A stretch of DNA of 64,000 bases from Rufibacter immobilis (GCF_003721565.1 NZ_RJJE01000009.1:620001-684000), one strand, 5' to 3'; counted from the first letter of the stretch, positions 15,120-24,236 are shown. The notes: a model not told the origin generated them from the letters alone. Made by a program: numbers and translations.

Positions 15120-17291
15120 TTAGCACAAAGACTTGAGCAGTTTCCTGACCTGCTTGGAGTTCTCCAAGTTGAAGCGGGCAAGGGAACGCTCACTGCCTAC
15201 TTTGATGGTGAAGGCGTCTTCGGGCATTACTTTGAACATGTCTTCATCGGTGCGGTCATCGCCTATGCAGAGGATGAAATCATGGGCGTGCTGTTCCAGC
15301 CAGCGGGTACTGCCTACGCCTTTGTTCACCTCGCTGTTCTTCACCTCCACAATCTTATCGCCCTCCATAACCTGGAGGTTGATGTTGGCGGCAATGAACA
15401 GCAGGTAATTGCTCAGTTCACGGGCCCTAAGCTCGGCCAGGGTGCGGTCTACTTTACGGTAATGCCACACCAGGGAAAAGTCTTTCTCCTCAATGAACGA
15501 ACCAGGCGTGCGGCTCACGTGCAGTTCCAGAATGGGCTTGATCTCCTGCTTCCAGGCATCTGACAGGTTTTGGAACATTTCCCACTCGCCGGTCCGCTCC
15601 TTATACCAGACCCCGTGCTCGGCAATGAAATCTACGGGCAGGTGCCCCAGCCATTTCTGCAGAGTGTTGCGGTCACGGCCACTCACAATAACCACCCGGT
15701 TCTTCTCTTCTTGGGTAAGGCACTCCAGAATAGAAAGCAGTTCCTGGTCTGGCAGCGCCTTGGTAGGATCTTTGGTGAAAGACGTAAGGGTACCGTCATA
15801 ATCCAGGAACAGCATGCGTTGTCTGGCTTCTTTGAACGTGCTCACCAGCTGCTCACTTTCCTCTTTGGAAAGCGTTTCAGTGGCCATGGTTTCCTGCTTC
15901 ATTTTAATGTATTGTAGACGGTTCATGAAAATCTCCACCCAGTGGTGGATGTTGTAGCGGCGTACAATGTCCTGCATCTGCCCCATGCGGGCCATTTGCT
16001 CGTCTTCGGGCATCAGGAGCGCATCCTGGAGGGCCTGCACCATCTGCCCCATGTCATTGGGGTTGATGAGCACGGCATCTGCCAGTTCACGGGAGGCACC
16101 GGCCATCTCACTCAAAATCAGTACGCCTTTCTTATCCAGCTTGCTGGCGATAAACTCTTTGCAGACCAGGTTCATGCCGTCGCGCATGGGGGTTACCAAC
16201 GCGATGTCTGCGATGGAATACAACGCCGACAGTTCCTCCATTGGAAACGAGCGGTAAAAGTATTGGATGGGGTTCCAGGTGATGGTGCGGTAAGAGCTGT
16301 TAATACGGCCCACCAACTCATCAATGGTTTCCTTTAACTGGCGGTACATTTCCACTTGGTCTCTTGACGGCACCACCAGCATGAAGAGCGTCACCTTGCC
16401 GTGGAACTCCGGGTTTTCCTTCAGGAACAGCTCAAATGCCTGCAACCGCTGCGGAATGCCCTTGGAGTAATCAAGTCGGTCAATGGAGAGAATAATGCGC
16501 TGCTCCTGCAGGGCCTCGCGGTATTCATCCATTTTGGCTTTAGTCTCCTGGGAAGCGGCCAGCGTGGCGTACTTCTCATCATCAATACCCATGGGAAAAG
16601 CATCTACCATGATGTGGCGGTACCCGTTGTCAATGAGGCCCTGCGAGGTGTTGAGGCCCACAATCCGGCTCACGGAGGAAAGGAAGTGGCGGGCATCATC
16701 ATAAGTATGAAACCCGATCAGGTCTGCGCCCAACATACCGTTCAGGAGCTGCTCCCGCCAGGGCAACAGCCGGAACACCTCATAAGACGGGAACGGAATG
16801 TGCTGGAAAAACCCGATGCTGCTGTCTTCAATCTGAGACCGGAGCATAGCCGGCAGCAGCAGCAGTTGGTAGTCATGCACCCAGATGGTGTCGCCGGGTT
16901 CTGCCCGCTCCATCACGGCCTGGCAGAACTTCTGGTTTACCTGTTGGTAGGCATTCCAGAAGCTATCGTCGTAGATGGCGTATTGGCTGAAGTAGTGGAA
17001 GGTGGGCCACAGGGTCTCGTTGCTGAAGCCTTCGTAGAAATCCCGGATCTCGCTTTCGGTGAGGAACACGGGGTGCATGCTCTGCTTGGCCAGGTCCTGG
17101 GTTACCTGCTGCTGCTCGGCCTCGTCTTCAAAGTACGTGCCGGGCCAGCCAATCCAGATGTTGTCGTCTTGCTTGTAAATGGAACCCAATCCGGTAGCCA
17201 GGCCTCCTTCACTTGTCTCGTATGCTAGACCGGCTTCTGAGCGCTGTACTTTGATGGGAAGCCGGTTAGATATAATGATGGTTTTGGGCAT
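15120..17291 (-). CDS. Bifunctional trehalose-6-phosphate synthase/phosphatase
   Basis: 723 residues. Residues about 1-465 are a GT20 trehalose-phosphate synthase: SNRLPIKV, GGLATGL, the YQLLLLP region with WVHDYQ, and SIDRLDYSKGIPQRL. From about residue 490 a HAD-type trehalose phosphatase follows: FLDYDGTLTSF (nucleophile and acid Asp), VSGRDRNTL, and GDDRTDEDMF. The fusion (OtsA plus OtsB) makes trehalose from UDP-glucose and glucose-6-phosphate. It converges on the GH15 gene and is divergent from mscS, which makes an osmotic-stress neighbourhood. The frame and ATG are clear. Confidence 0.95.
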   Translation of the reverse strand: MPKTIIISNRLPIKVQRSEAGLAYETSEGGLATGLGSIYKQDDNIWIGWPGTYFEDEAEQQQVTQDLAKQSMHPVFLTESEIRDFYEGFSNETLWPTFHYFSQYAIYDDSFWNAYQQVNQKFCQAVMERAEPGDTIWVHDYQLLLLPAMLRSQIEDSSIGFFQHIPFPSYEVFRLLPWREQLLNGMLGADLIGFHTYDDARHFLSSVSRIVGLNTSQGLIDNGYRHIMVDAFPMGIDDEKYATLAASQETKAKMDEYREALQEQRIILSIDRLDYSKGIPQRLQAFELFLKENPEFHGKVTLFMLVVPSRDQVEMYRQLKETIDELVGRINSSYRTITWNPIQYFYRSFPMEELSALYSIADIALVTPMRDGMNLVCKEFIASKLDKKGVLILSEMAGASRELADAVLINPNDMGQMVQALQDALLMPEDEQMARMGQMQDIVRRYNIHHWVEIFMNRLQYIKMKQETMATETLSKEESEQLVSTFKEARQRMLFLDYDGTLTSFTKDPTKALPDQELLSILECLTQEEKNRVVIVSGRDRNTLQKWLGHLPVDFIAEHGVWYKERTGEWEMFQNLSDAWKQEIKPILELHVSRTPGSFIEEKDFSLVWHYRKVDRTLAELRARELSNYLLFIAANINLQVMEGDKIVEVKNSEVNKGVGSTRWLEQHAHDFILCIGDDRTDEDMFKVMPEDAFTIKVGSERSLARFNLENSKQVRKLLKSLC

Positions 17292-17535
17292 AAGGAAAGT
17301 CTTTAAGAACTGTAGCGGAGTGCGGCGCCCACACAGGAGGCAGGCGCGAAGGACAGGTCAGGCAGAAGCCCTGCCACCACTCACTGCTATTTATTTACTC
17401 CCATTCTGCCCGGGAGGTTCTAAAACATTTAAAAAGTACTATATAAAGAACAGGCCAAGCCAACCCCGGAAACAGCAAAGGGTAACCATTCTTTCTTGGA
17501 ACGGGTAAACAGGAACTTGCATTTGCTTCGCTTCT

Positions 17536-18651
17536 ATGGAATTGCTAGATGACTTAAGCCATTTAGTCCAGAACCATCTACCGCTGCTTCTGGAAGGATT
17601 GGGTGTAATGGCGGGCAGCCTCTTGCTGGGCGGCCTTTTTAAGTGGTTTCTTTTCAGGTTTTTATCAGCTTACAACCGGCGTTTTCCCAAACTTTGGGTT
17701 ACCGGGGTGCTCAAATGCCTGGACCGCCCCCTGTTCTATTTCCTGCCGCTGCTGGTTTTGTCCATGTCCCTGCCCCTGGTGCCGCTGCGGCCAGATGCCT
17801 TTGAGGTGCTGCGCCGGGTGGTGGAGATTCTGCTCACCAGCGCCTTCGCCTGGACCCTCATTGGCTGCGTGTATGTGGTGCAGTACAGAATCCGCCATAA
17901 GTACCAATTAGACAAAGCCGATAACTTCAGGGAACGGAAGCTGTTCACCCAGCTCCAGTTTGTGAAGAAGATGGTCATTATCATGATTGTGTTTTTCACC
18001 GTCTCGCTTATTCTCATGAGTTTCCCCACGGTGCGGAAGATTGGGACCGGTCTGGTAACCTCGGCGGGGATTGTGGGGGTCATTCTGGGGTTTGCGGCCC
18101 AACGCTCACTGGCCAACTTACTGGCCGGTTTCCAGATTGCCTTCACGCAGCCCATCAGGCTAGACGATGTGCTGGTAGTGGAGAACGAATGGGGCCGGGT
18201 GGAGGAAATAACGCTTACCTACGTGGTGCTGCGCATCTGGGACCAGCGCCGCCTCATCCTGCCGCTCAACTACTTCATTGAAAAACCCTTCCAGAACTGG
18301 ACCCGCACCAGCGTGGAGCTGTTGGGCACCGTCTTCATGTACCTGGACTATAAAGCCCCACTGGAGGAAATGCGGAAGGAACTCACCCGCTTGCTCCCCC
18401 AGCATCACCTCTGGGACGGCCGGGTAGGCATCTTACAAGTCACTGATTTCAAGGAGCGGACCATGGAAGTCCGCATTCTGGTAAGCGCCGCAGATTCTGG
18501 CAGTGCTTTTGATTTGCGTTGCTGGGTACGGGAGAAGATGATCTCGTTTCTGCAACAGCACTACCCAGAGGCGCTGCCGGTTACCCGCACCGCCGGCACC
18601 GGAGAAGACCCTAAACTGCCGTTTGTGCCCATGGAGGAGGCGAGCGTATAA
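17536..18651 (+). CDS. Small-conductance mechanosensitive channel family protein (MscS-like)
   Basis: 371 residues with an N-terminal membrane region of four or so spans (about 17-36, 60-82, 95-118, 148-168) and a pore helix near 175-200 rich in Gly/Ala (GTGLVTSAGIVGVILGFAAQ; key part GVILGFAAQRS). The cytoplasmic MscS beta domain follows, with GRVEEITLTYVVLRIWDQRRLILPLNYF (core VEEITLTYVVLR). It should release solutes on hypo-osmotic shock. Its position beside trehalose synthesis genes fits osmotic adaptation. Confidence 0.92.
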   Translation: MELLDDLSHLVQNHLPLLLEGLGVMAGSLLLGGLFKWFLFRFLSAYNRRFPKLWVTGVLKCLDRPLFYFLPLLVLSMSLPLVPLRPDAFEVLRRVVEILLTSAFAWTLIGCVYVVQYRIRHKYQLDKADNFRERKLFTQLQFVKKMVIIMIVFFTVSLILMSFPTVRKIGTGLVTSAGIVGVILGFAAQRSLANLLAGFQIAFTQPIRLDDVLVVENEWGRVEEITLTYVVLRIWDQRRLILPLNYFIEKPFQNWTRTSVELLGTVFMYLDYKAPLEEMRKELTRLLPQHHLWDGRVGILQVTDFKERTMEVRILVSAADSGSAFDLRCWVREKMISFLQQHYPEALPVTRTAGTGEDPKLPFVPMEEASV

Positions 18652-18683
18652 TGACGCGTAATGACGCGGCTGATGCCTTGGGC

Positions 18684-18882
18684 TTGTCTGCCTTTCTATG
18701 GTTTTAGGTGCTGTGTTGTTCCATCTTTTCCGGTAAGCGCTCACGGCCGCGGGGCCCCGTCTTCCCCTCTCGCACTGCCCTTGCGGCCAGGTGAATACAG
18801 CTTGTGCTTAGCTTCCGCTTTTCTTTGGCCACAAGCGAGGCGCTCTAGGGAAAGACTGGAATAGGTGCGGGTAGTAAAGGCT
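18684..18882. repeat. Family F 200-bp dispersed repeat, copy 1
   Basis: Shares long near-identical blocks with 36161-36360, for example CGCTCACGGCCGCGGGGCCC and TTTCTTTGGCCACAAGCGAG. It begins 33 nt after the mscS stop. Reading frames across it are short and differ between the copies. The nature of the element is unknown; it may be a non-autonomous mobile element or a structured RNA. Confidence 0.8.
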
Positions 18883-18924
18883 TTGCAGGTTGAAACAGAG
18901 CATCTTTACCTACCATAGCCCCTT

Positions 18925-19033
18925 CTGGCGCGAGTCTCCAGACTCGTGCCGATGGATAAGTGGAGTCTCCAGACTCCTATGTTCCGGCCGGTGGTTCCCG
19001 GCGAGTCAGGGAGTTCGCTTCATCCTGTGTCAC
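18925..19033. repeat. Family C element, copy 1 (right end lost)
   Basis: Begins with CTGGCGCGAGTCTCCAGACT and matches 20531-20640 over about 110 bp, but lacks the right terminal inverted repeat. Together with copy 2 it flanks the rtcB gene in direct orientation. Confidence 0.8.
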
Positions 19034-19070
19034 AAACCTTCAGTCTCGCTCCAGTTTCTTCTATCAGATG

Positions 19071-19100
19071 TAGACTCAGAACTCCAAACTCAGAACTATT
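19071..19100. repeat. Family E tract
   Basis: TAGACTCAGAACTCCAAACT followed by another CAGAAC unit. It sits just before a family A copy. Confidence 0.5.
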
Positions 19101-19117
19101 TTCCGTCAGCGCCAACT

Positions 19118-19161
19118 TGCGTTTAGGGGCTGTTTTTGGAAAAAGAGCCCCTAAACGCAAA
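19118..19161. repeat. Family A palindrome, copy 10
   Basis: GCG...CGC form (TTGCGTTTAGGGGC and GCCCCTAAACGCAA). It ends 1 nt from the rtcB stop codon. Confidence 0.95.
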
Positions 19162-19162
19162 A

Positions 19163-20386
19163 TCAGTCTTTGTAGGGATCGTACACATCTTCGCCGGCCA
19201 TGGCTACGCCGAGGGGGCGGAGGGTGTGCAGGATCTTGATGGTATTACCCTGGTACTGGAGCACATCTTCCAGTTTCTTGTAGGCTTCGGGGGCTTCATC
19301 GGCACCGGCGCCGCGCAGTTCAATGCCTTTGGCTTTCATGCGCTGCTGCACGGCTTCAAAATCTACCAGCCCCGGTGAAACCACGGTTTTCCGTTTCACG
19401 CCGTTTTTGTCGCGCATCCATTTGGTTTTGCCGGCGGCGGCTCTTCGGCTCAACTGTCGGCCAGCTCCGTGCACTGTGGAATACAGACCCCGTACGGAAA
19501 GTTCGTTCTCCACGCCTTCAATAATCACGGAGTTGTCATACATGTTGGCCCCAATAAAGCCTTTCTGGCCCGGGAACGCGGGCGTGCAGCCCTTGCGCAC
19601 CACCCAGTAATTCTCGCCCTGGTGCTTCTCAAACCACGCGAAGTTGTGGTGGTTGTGCACCAGTTCGGTGGCTTTTCCTCCCAGAATCTCCAGCACTTTT
19701 TCTACCACCACATCGCGGCCCGCGTAGGCATATTCTCCGGCCAGAGACATGGCGGCAATGTAGTCCTGGCCCAAGGCCGAGTCAATGTCGAACAGGATGG
19801 GTGGGGCATCCATGGAGCCTTCGCGCGCCTTGTCAAAGAAGCTGAGCCCCTGGCTGAGCGCGATAAACCCCGAGGCCGTCTTGTGCCCGAAACCCCTGGA
19901 CCCGAAGTGCACGCCCACCCACAGAAAACCCTTCTCATCCTCAAACAGATCAATGAAATGGTTGCCGCTACCCACGGTGCCCAACTGTTCGGCGGCCAGT
20001 TTGCGGAGCTCGCGCTGCGGTTTGAACTCGGCTTTGTTGATGTGGTCCAGCACCGGGTGGTCAATGCGTTTGGGATTAGGCCGGCCCACTCCAAAGCCAA
20101 TGGAGCGAACGATCTGGTCCATCACTTTGGCAATGTTCACATCGGCGGCCATGATGTCGGTTTTAACGGCCTTGTTTCCGCAGCCAATGTCAAAGCCCAC
20201 CCCAGAGAGGGAAACTTTGTTTTTATAGGCCACAGCTCCGCCGATGGGGTGCGCGTAGCCGTAGTGGGCATCGGCGGTGAGCACGCCAATGTCTTCCTCG
20301 CTCACGCAGCGCTTGAGCTGGTCAATGGCGCTCTGGTCAATAATCTCCTCCCCAAAAACGGTGATGTTGTTCTGTACAATAGCCAT
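19163..20386 (-). CDS. rtcB: RtcB family RNA ligase
   Basis: 407 residues from ATG 20386 (MAIVQNNITVFGEEI). The frame is open further upstream to 20635, but that stretch is translated from family A and C repeats, so it was excluded. Conserved RtcB metal and GMP-binding motifs are GVGFDIGCGNKAVK, GSGNHFIDLFED, GVHFGSRGFGHK and HNHHNFAW. The C-terminus carries the PLGVAMAGEDVYDPYKD block. RtcB joins 3'-phosphate or 2',3'-cyclic phosphate ends to 5'-OH RNA ends with GTP. No archease or RtcR regulator is adjacent. A weak -7 like AATCTTTG close to the ATG suggests a very short leader. Confidence 0.92.
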   Translation of the reverse strand: MAIVQNNITVFGEEIIDQSAIDQLKRCVSEEDIGVLTADAHYGYAHPIGGAVAYKNKVSLSGVGFDIGCGNKAVKTDIMAADVNIAKVMDQIVRSIGFGVGRPNPKRIDHPVLDHINKAEFKPQRELRKLAAEQLGTVGSGNHFIDLFEDEKGFLWVGVHFGSRGFGHKTASGFIALSQGLSFFDKAREGSMDAPPILFDIDSALGQDYIAAMSLAGEYAYAGRDVVVEKVLEILGGKATELVHNHHNFAWFEKHQGENYWVVRKGCTPAFPGQKGFIGANMYDNSVIIEGVENELSVRGLYSTVHGAGRQLSRRAAAGKTKWMRDKNGVKRKTVVSPGLVDFEAVQQRMKAKGIELRGAGADEAPEAYKKLEDVLQYQGNTIKILHTLRPLGVAMAGEDVYDPYKD

Positions 20387-20430
20387 GGTCCTGCAAAGAT
20401 TGGTGCTATAAGCTATACGTGAAAATGATG

Positions 20431-20475
20431 TTCCGTTTAGGGGCTCTTTTTCCAAAAAAAGGCAAAAACGGAGCC
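20431..20475. repeat. Family A palindrome, copy 11
   Basis: TTCCGTTTAGGGGCTCTTTTTCC faces a decayed arm GGCAAAAACGGAGC. It lies upstream of rtcB. Confidence 0.85.
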
Positions 20476-20530
20476 TCTCACCGGAGCTGTATGCACTACG
20501 GGGTTTTATTAAGGGGTGATTTCGTATACA

Positions 20531-20666
20531 CTGGCGCGAGTCTCCAGACTCGTGCCGATGGATGGGCGGAGTCTCCAGACTCCAGATATGTAGAACCGGC
20601 TCGTGGCTCCCGGCGAGTCTGGAGACTCGCTTCATCCCATGTCACGAGTCAGGAGACTCGCGCCAG
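20531..20666. repeat. Family C element, copy 2 (complete, 136 bp, TIR-bounded)
   Basis: Terminal inverted repeats of 24 bp (20531-20554 and 20643-20666) match at 23 positions, starting CTGGCGCGAGTCTCC. Internal GGAGTCTCCAGACTCC palindromes add structure. It has no coding capacity, so it resembles a MITE-like non-autonomous element. Confidence 0.82.
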
Positions 20667-20702
20667 ATTTTTTTTCTATCTACCCTCCTGGAATATCTCT
20701 GT

Positions 20703-20745
20703 GTTTTCAGCCAATTTTTCGAAAAGAAGCCCCTAAACGCAAACA
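20703..20745. repeat. Family A palindrome, copy 12 (right arm kept)
   Basis: TTTTCAGCCAATTTTTCGAAA with the well-preserved arm AAGCCCCTAAACGCAAA. The conserved end continues into the terminator stem of the tricorn-like gene. Confidence 0.85.
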
Positions 20746-20776
20746 GCCCCACCGTTTGGCAGGGCTGTTTGCGTTT
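20735..20776 (-). terminator. Stem terminator of the tricorn-like gene, built on family A end
   Basis: Arms 20735-20749 and 20762-20776 (15 bp, AAACGCAAACAGCCC and its complement) with a 12-nt loop. It lies 17 nt beyond the stop codon of the minus-strand protease gene. The outer half AAACGCAAA is the end of the adjacent family A element. Confidence 0.8.
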
Positions 20777-20792
20777 GAAATCAGTGAATAGG

Positions 20793-23700
20793 TTACTTTT
20801 TCTTAGGCAGTTCCTGCAAGAGCACTTCCACGGCTTTCTCCAGCTGCTGGTCGCGGCCCTGGGCCACCAGAGCGGGATCATTGGCTATCAGGTAATCGGG
20901 CTCCAGCTGGGTGTTCTCCAGAAATTTGCCGCCGCCCAGAGTACGGTAGCCTACCTGCGGAATCCCGAAGACCATGGTGGGGTCAATCAGGGTTTCCCAC
21001 CACACAAAGGTACCGGTTCCGGCCACGGGCATGCCCACGGTTTTGCCAATCCCCAGCTCTTTGTACAGCACCGGGAAGATGTGCGCGTCTGAGTAGTTGC
21101 TCTCGTTCATGACCACCACCGACGGACGCGTCCATTTGTTGCGGGGCTCGTCTGAGAGGTGCTGTCCGCGGGGAATAAACTCAGCGTACTGCTTGGTGTT
21201 CAGGAAGCTGATGAGGTCATCGTGCAGGTTGCCGCCACCGTTGGAGCGGGTATCTACCACCAGCCCTTCCTTGGTGGCGTTCTTACCCAGGGCCTCTTCA
21301 TACACCGTGCGGTAACTGGCATCATTCATGCCCCTGATGTGCACGTAGCCCAACTTCCCACCCGACAAACGCTCTACTTCTTTGCGGCGGCCTTCTACCC
21401 AGCGCTGGTAGAGCAGCTCGCTCAAGTCTGAGCCCGAGATAGGTTTCACGGTTTCTTCCCAGCGTTTTTTGGTTTTCTCGTCATACAATGAAACCAGCGT
21501 GTATTTCTCCGCTTTGCGGTTCAGGAGTTGGTCAAAGTCTGTGTTGTCTTCAATGGCCTGCCCGTCTATCTTTTCCAGAATAACGCCCGGTTTCACCTTG
21601 GAGCTGGCGCGGTCAAAGGGACTCATGTTAATCACTTCCTTCACTTTGAGGCCGGGACCGGTGTACTGCTCATCATAGAACAGGCCCAGGGAAGCCGTAG
21701 CGTCTGCGTTAGCCTGGCGGTGGCTGTAACGGCCTCCTGTGTGCGACGCATTGAGCTCGCCCAGCAGTTCACTCAGGACATCAGCGAAGTCATAGTTATT
21801 GGCGATGTGGGGCAGAAACTGGCGGTAATTGTCTGTGTAGAACTTCCAGTCTGTGTTATGCAGGTCCTGCACGTAGAATTTCTTCTCCAGCTGCCGGATC
21901 ACGTGGTCATACATGTAAGCACGCTCGGCGGTGGCGTTGAGGTTCAGCTCGCCGTTTACTTTGAGGGTTTCCTGCTTGCCGGTGTCAGTGTCCAGCTTCA
22001 GGATTTTGCCTTCGGTTAAGACAAACAGGTTTTTGCCGTCTTTGCTCATGACCATCTCCCCCCCACGGGCACCTAGTTTGGCCAGCAGTTTGGTGTCATT
22101 GTCGCGCAGATTGGTGACCCAGAGGTCATAGCCTTTCTCAAAACGGCTCAGGTAAAACATGCGGTCGCCTTTCTCGGTGACCACCGCGTCTGACAAGTCT
22201 GAGGAATTAACAGTGAGGCGGGCTTTGCGGTAGGACAGGTTGTCCAGCTCCAAGTTCATGCCCGCCGGGCCTCCGTTTTTGGAAGCTTCGCCCTTTTTGC
22301 CTTTCCCTTTGGCTTCGGCTTTCTCGGCCAACGTGCCCGCCTGGGTCTCGCGCTTCTCCAGGTCTTCCAGCAGGTTATAGTCTTCTTTGCTCAGCTTGAA
22401 ACGGTCAAATGCGTCTTGGGTGGTGAAGAGGGCGTAGATGTCGCCGGTGCCGGAATTGTTGCCGTTGCCGCGCAAGCCCTCGCGGTTAGAGTAGTAGGTG
22501 ATCATTTTGCCGCCCATCATCCACTGCGGATTGCGTTCGGCGTAGCCACTCTGGCTCAGGTTGATGACCTCGCCTTTGCCGCTGGCCGAGATCAAGCCCA
22601 CCTCTCCCAGCCACTGCTTGGGCTGGTTGTACTGCACCAAGAACCACTTGCCATCCGGAGACCATTTGAAATACTGGTCGCCGTCTGAGTAGGAGTAGTT
22701 GTTGGCGTTGCCCAGAATGGTGCGCACCTGCTTGCTGGCTTTATTCACCACCTTCAGTTTCACGCGTTCCTCCAGGTACGCCACTTCCTTGCCGTCAGGG
22801 GAGTAAGAAGGCTGAAATTCCTCGGCGGGGGTGGCAATGACGGGTTCCTCTTTCAGTAGCGTGGACGCGTAAAAATAAGGTTCATTGCTGCGCACCAGGC
22901 TGGTTTCATACACGTTCCAGCTGCCGTTGCGCTCGCTGGCGTACAGAATCTTGCGGCCGTCTGGCGAGAAGCTCACGCTGCGCTCCTGCTCCGGGGTATT
23001 GGTGATGCGGCGGGTAATGCCTCCTTCCACTGAGGAAACGAACACCTCGCCCCGGTTCACAAACACCACCTCCTTGCCGTTAGGCGATACCTCCATCTCG
23101 GTCATGCCGCCGGAAATAGGCAGCACAGTCTCTGGGTTGGAGCGGATGTCTGAGTACAGCTGGATGGCCACTTTCTGCGGCTGCGCACCGGGCTTTAACG
23201 TGTAAATCTCGCCGTTGTAGGTAAACGACAGCATCCCGCCCCGGGAACCGCTCAGGTGCCGCACCGGGTGCTTGGTGAAACTAGTGACTGCCGCCGTCTG
23301 CTTAGGGTTCTGCAAACTCATCTTGTGCACGTTGAACGTACCGTTGACCTGCTCGCTCAGGTAATAAATATCTTGGCCATTAGCCGAAAAAACCGGCTGG
23401 CGGTCTTCGCCCACGTTATCGGTGAGTTTGGTGTGCTGTTTGGTTTTGGCGTTATACGCCCACACATCACGGGCCGTGGACGAGGTCTGGTGCTTGCGGA
23501 GGGTGTTCTCGGGGCTTTTCTTGTCATGGTACACCAGCACATCGCCAGCTGGGCTGTACCGGGCCGCCTCAGCGGGCGTGGTGAGCAACATGGCGTTGCG
23601 GCCGCCGCCAATGGCCACGCTGTACAGCTCCGGGAACGCCCCGGAGGGGAACAGGGTATTGGCCGCCGCGTCTACCCTGGCCGAGGAGAAGATCACGCTT

Positions 23701-24068
23701 TTGCCGTCTGGAGTGAAATCTGAAGGCAGATCACTGGACGAATGGAAGGTTAAGCGCTTGCTCTCGCCGCCCTGCGCGGGCATCACAAACACGTCAAAGT
23801 TCCCGTAACGGTCAGAGGCGTAGGCAATTTGCTTGCCGTCTGGTGACCATACGGGCATGTGCTCGTAGCCTTCGTGCATGGTGAGCGGGGTGGCGTTTCC
23901 GCCCGCGGCGGCAACTTTATAGAGATCGCCTTTGTAGCTGAAGACAATGGTTTGCCCGTCTGGTGAAATGGCCGGGGTATTGAGCCAGAGCGGGGTTTGG
24001 GTTTGGGCCATGGTGCCCAGGCTACTGGCGCAGCAGAAGGCGAGCACGGCAAGAAACCGCTTTTTCAT
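20793..24068 (-). CDS. Tricorn-protease-like S41 peptidase with beta-propeller and PDZ domains
   Basis: 1091 residues with signal peptide (about 1-21, ending in TMAQ), so periplasmic or secreted. Residues about 25-640 form WD40/TolB-like propeller blades (repeated SPDGK motifs such as WSPDGKQIAYASDRYGN). A helical domain follows, carrying NASHTGG near 780 (Ser-His of tricorn). Then a PDZ domain sits around 800-890, and an S41 core with TRSNGGGNLHDDL and NESNYSDAHIFP, whose Ser-Asp pair matches the tricorn nucleophile region. It is a likely oligopeptide-degrading serine protease. A promoter-like pair lies at 24100-24130. Confidence 0.9.
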   Translation of the reverse strand: MKKRFLAVLAFCCASSLGTMAQTQTPLWLNTPAISPDGQTIVFSYKGDLYKVAAAGGNATPLTMHEGYEHMPVWSPDGKQIAYASDRYGNFDVFVMPAQGGESKRLTFHSSSDLPSDFTPDGKSVIFSSARVDAAANTLFPSGAFPELYSVAIGGGRNAMLLTTPAEAARYSPAGDVLVYHDKKSPENTLRKHQTSSTARDVWAYNAKTKQHTKLTDNVGEDRQPVFSANGQDIYYLSEQVNGTFNVHKMSLQNPKQTAAVTSFTKHPVRHLSGSRGGMLSFTYNGEIYTLKPGAQPQKVAIQLYSDIRSNPETVLPISGGMTEMEVSPNGKEVVFVNRGEVFVSSVEGGITRRITNTPEQERSVSFSPDGRKILYASERNGSWNVYETSLVRSNEPYFYASTLLKEEPVIATPAEEFQPSYSPDGKEVAYLEERVKLKVVNKASKQVRTILGNANNYSYSDGDQYFKWSPDGKWFLVQYNQPKQWLGEVGLISASGKGEVINLSQSGYAERNPQWMMGGKMITYYSNREGLRGNGNNSGTGDIYALFTTQDAFDRFKLSKEDYNLLEDLEKRETQAGTLAEKAEAKGKGKKGEASKNGGPAGMNLELDNLSYRKARLTVNSSDLSDAVVTEKGDRMFYLSRFEKGYDLWVTNLRDNDTKLLAKLGARGGEMVMSKDGKNLFVLTEGKILKLDTDTGKQETLKVNGELNLNATAERAYMYDHVIRQLEKKFYVQDLHNTDWKFYTDNYRQFLPHIANNYDFADVLSELLGELNASHTGGRYSHRQANADATASLGLFYDEQYTGPGLKVKEVINMSPFDRASSKVKPGVILEKIDGQAIEDNTDFDQLLNRKAEKYTLVSLYDEKTKKRWEETVKPISGSDLSELLYQRWVEGRRKEVERLSGGKLGYVHIRGMNDASYRTVYEEALGKNATKEGLVVDTRSNGGGNLHDDLISFLNTKQYAEFIPRGQHLSDEPRNKWTRPSVVVMNESNYSDAHIFPVLYKELGIGKTVGMPVAGTGTFVWWETLIDPTMVFGIPQVGYRTLGGGKFLENTQLEPDYLIANDPALVAQGRDQQLEKAVEVLLQELPKKK

Positions 24069-24099
24069 AAGTAAGCTGTAGTTTGTTAGTATAGACTAC

Positions 24100-24130
24100 T
24101 AAAGCTACTCATTCAACGGCTTTTCTTCAA
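24100..24130 (-). promoter_or_regulatory. Possible promoter of the tricorn-like gene
   Basis: On the minus strand TTG (24130-24128) and TAGCTTTA (24107-24100) are 20 nt apart, one mismatch from the TTG/TAnnTTTG consensus. It lies about 30 nt before the start codon. Confidence 0.45.
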
Positions 24131-24157
24131 GTGTTTGGGGGTAAACCTTTGCGGCAG

Positions 24158-24236
24158 TTTTGACCTGATTTCAGAAAAAGAGCCCCTAAACAGAAAGTGG
24201 CGTTTAGGGGCTCTTTTTCTGAAATCAGGCCTAAAA
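24158..24236. repeat. Family A copies 13 and 14, head-to-head
   Basis: Two copies in opposite orientation share 28-bp perfectly complementary arms (24164-24191 and 24202-24229) around a 10-nt loop. Each arm holds AGAAAAAGAGCCCCTAAAC or its complement. The outer bases TTTTGACCTG and CAGGCCTAAAAC extend the similarity. Confidence 0.92.
24164..24229 (-). terminator. Giant hairpin between tdk and the tricorn-like gene
   Basis: The 28-bp stem formed by the two family A copies lies downstream of tdk (minus strand, stop at 24402) and upstream of the next promoter. It could end tdk transcription. The stem is long enough to matter for RNA stability, though no U-tract of the usual type follows. Confidence 0.45.

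Noticed and set aside
18652-18864. Small coding frames in the 200-bp family F repeat
   Set aside because: Frames differ between the two copies through indels, so the repeat is unlikely to be protein-coding.
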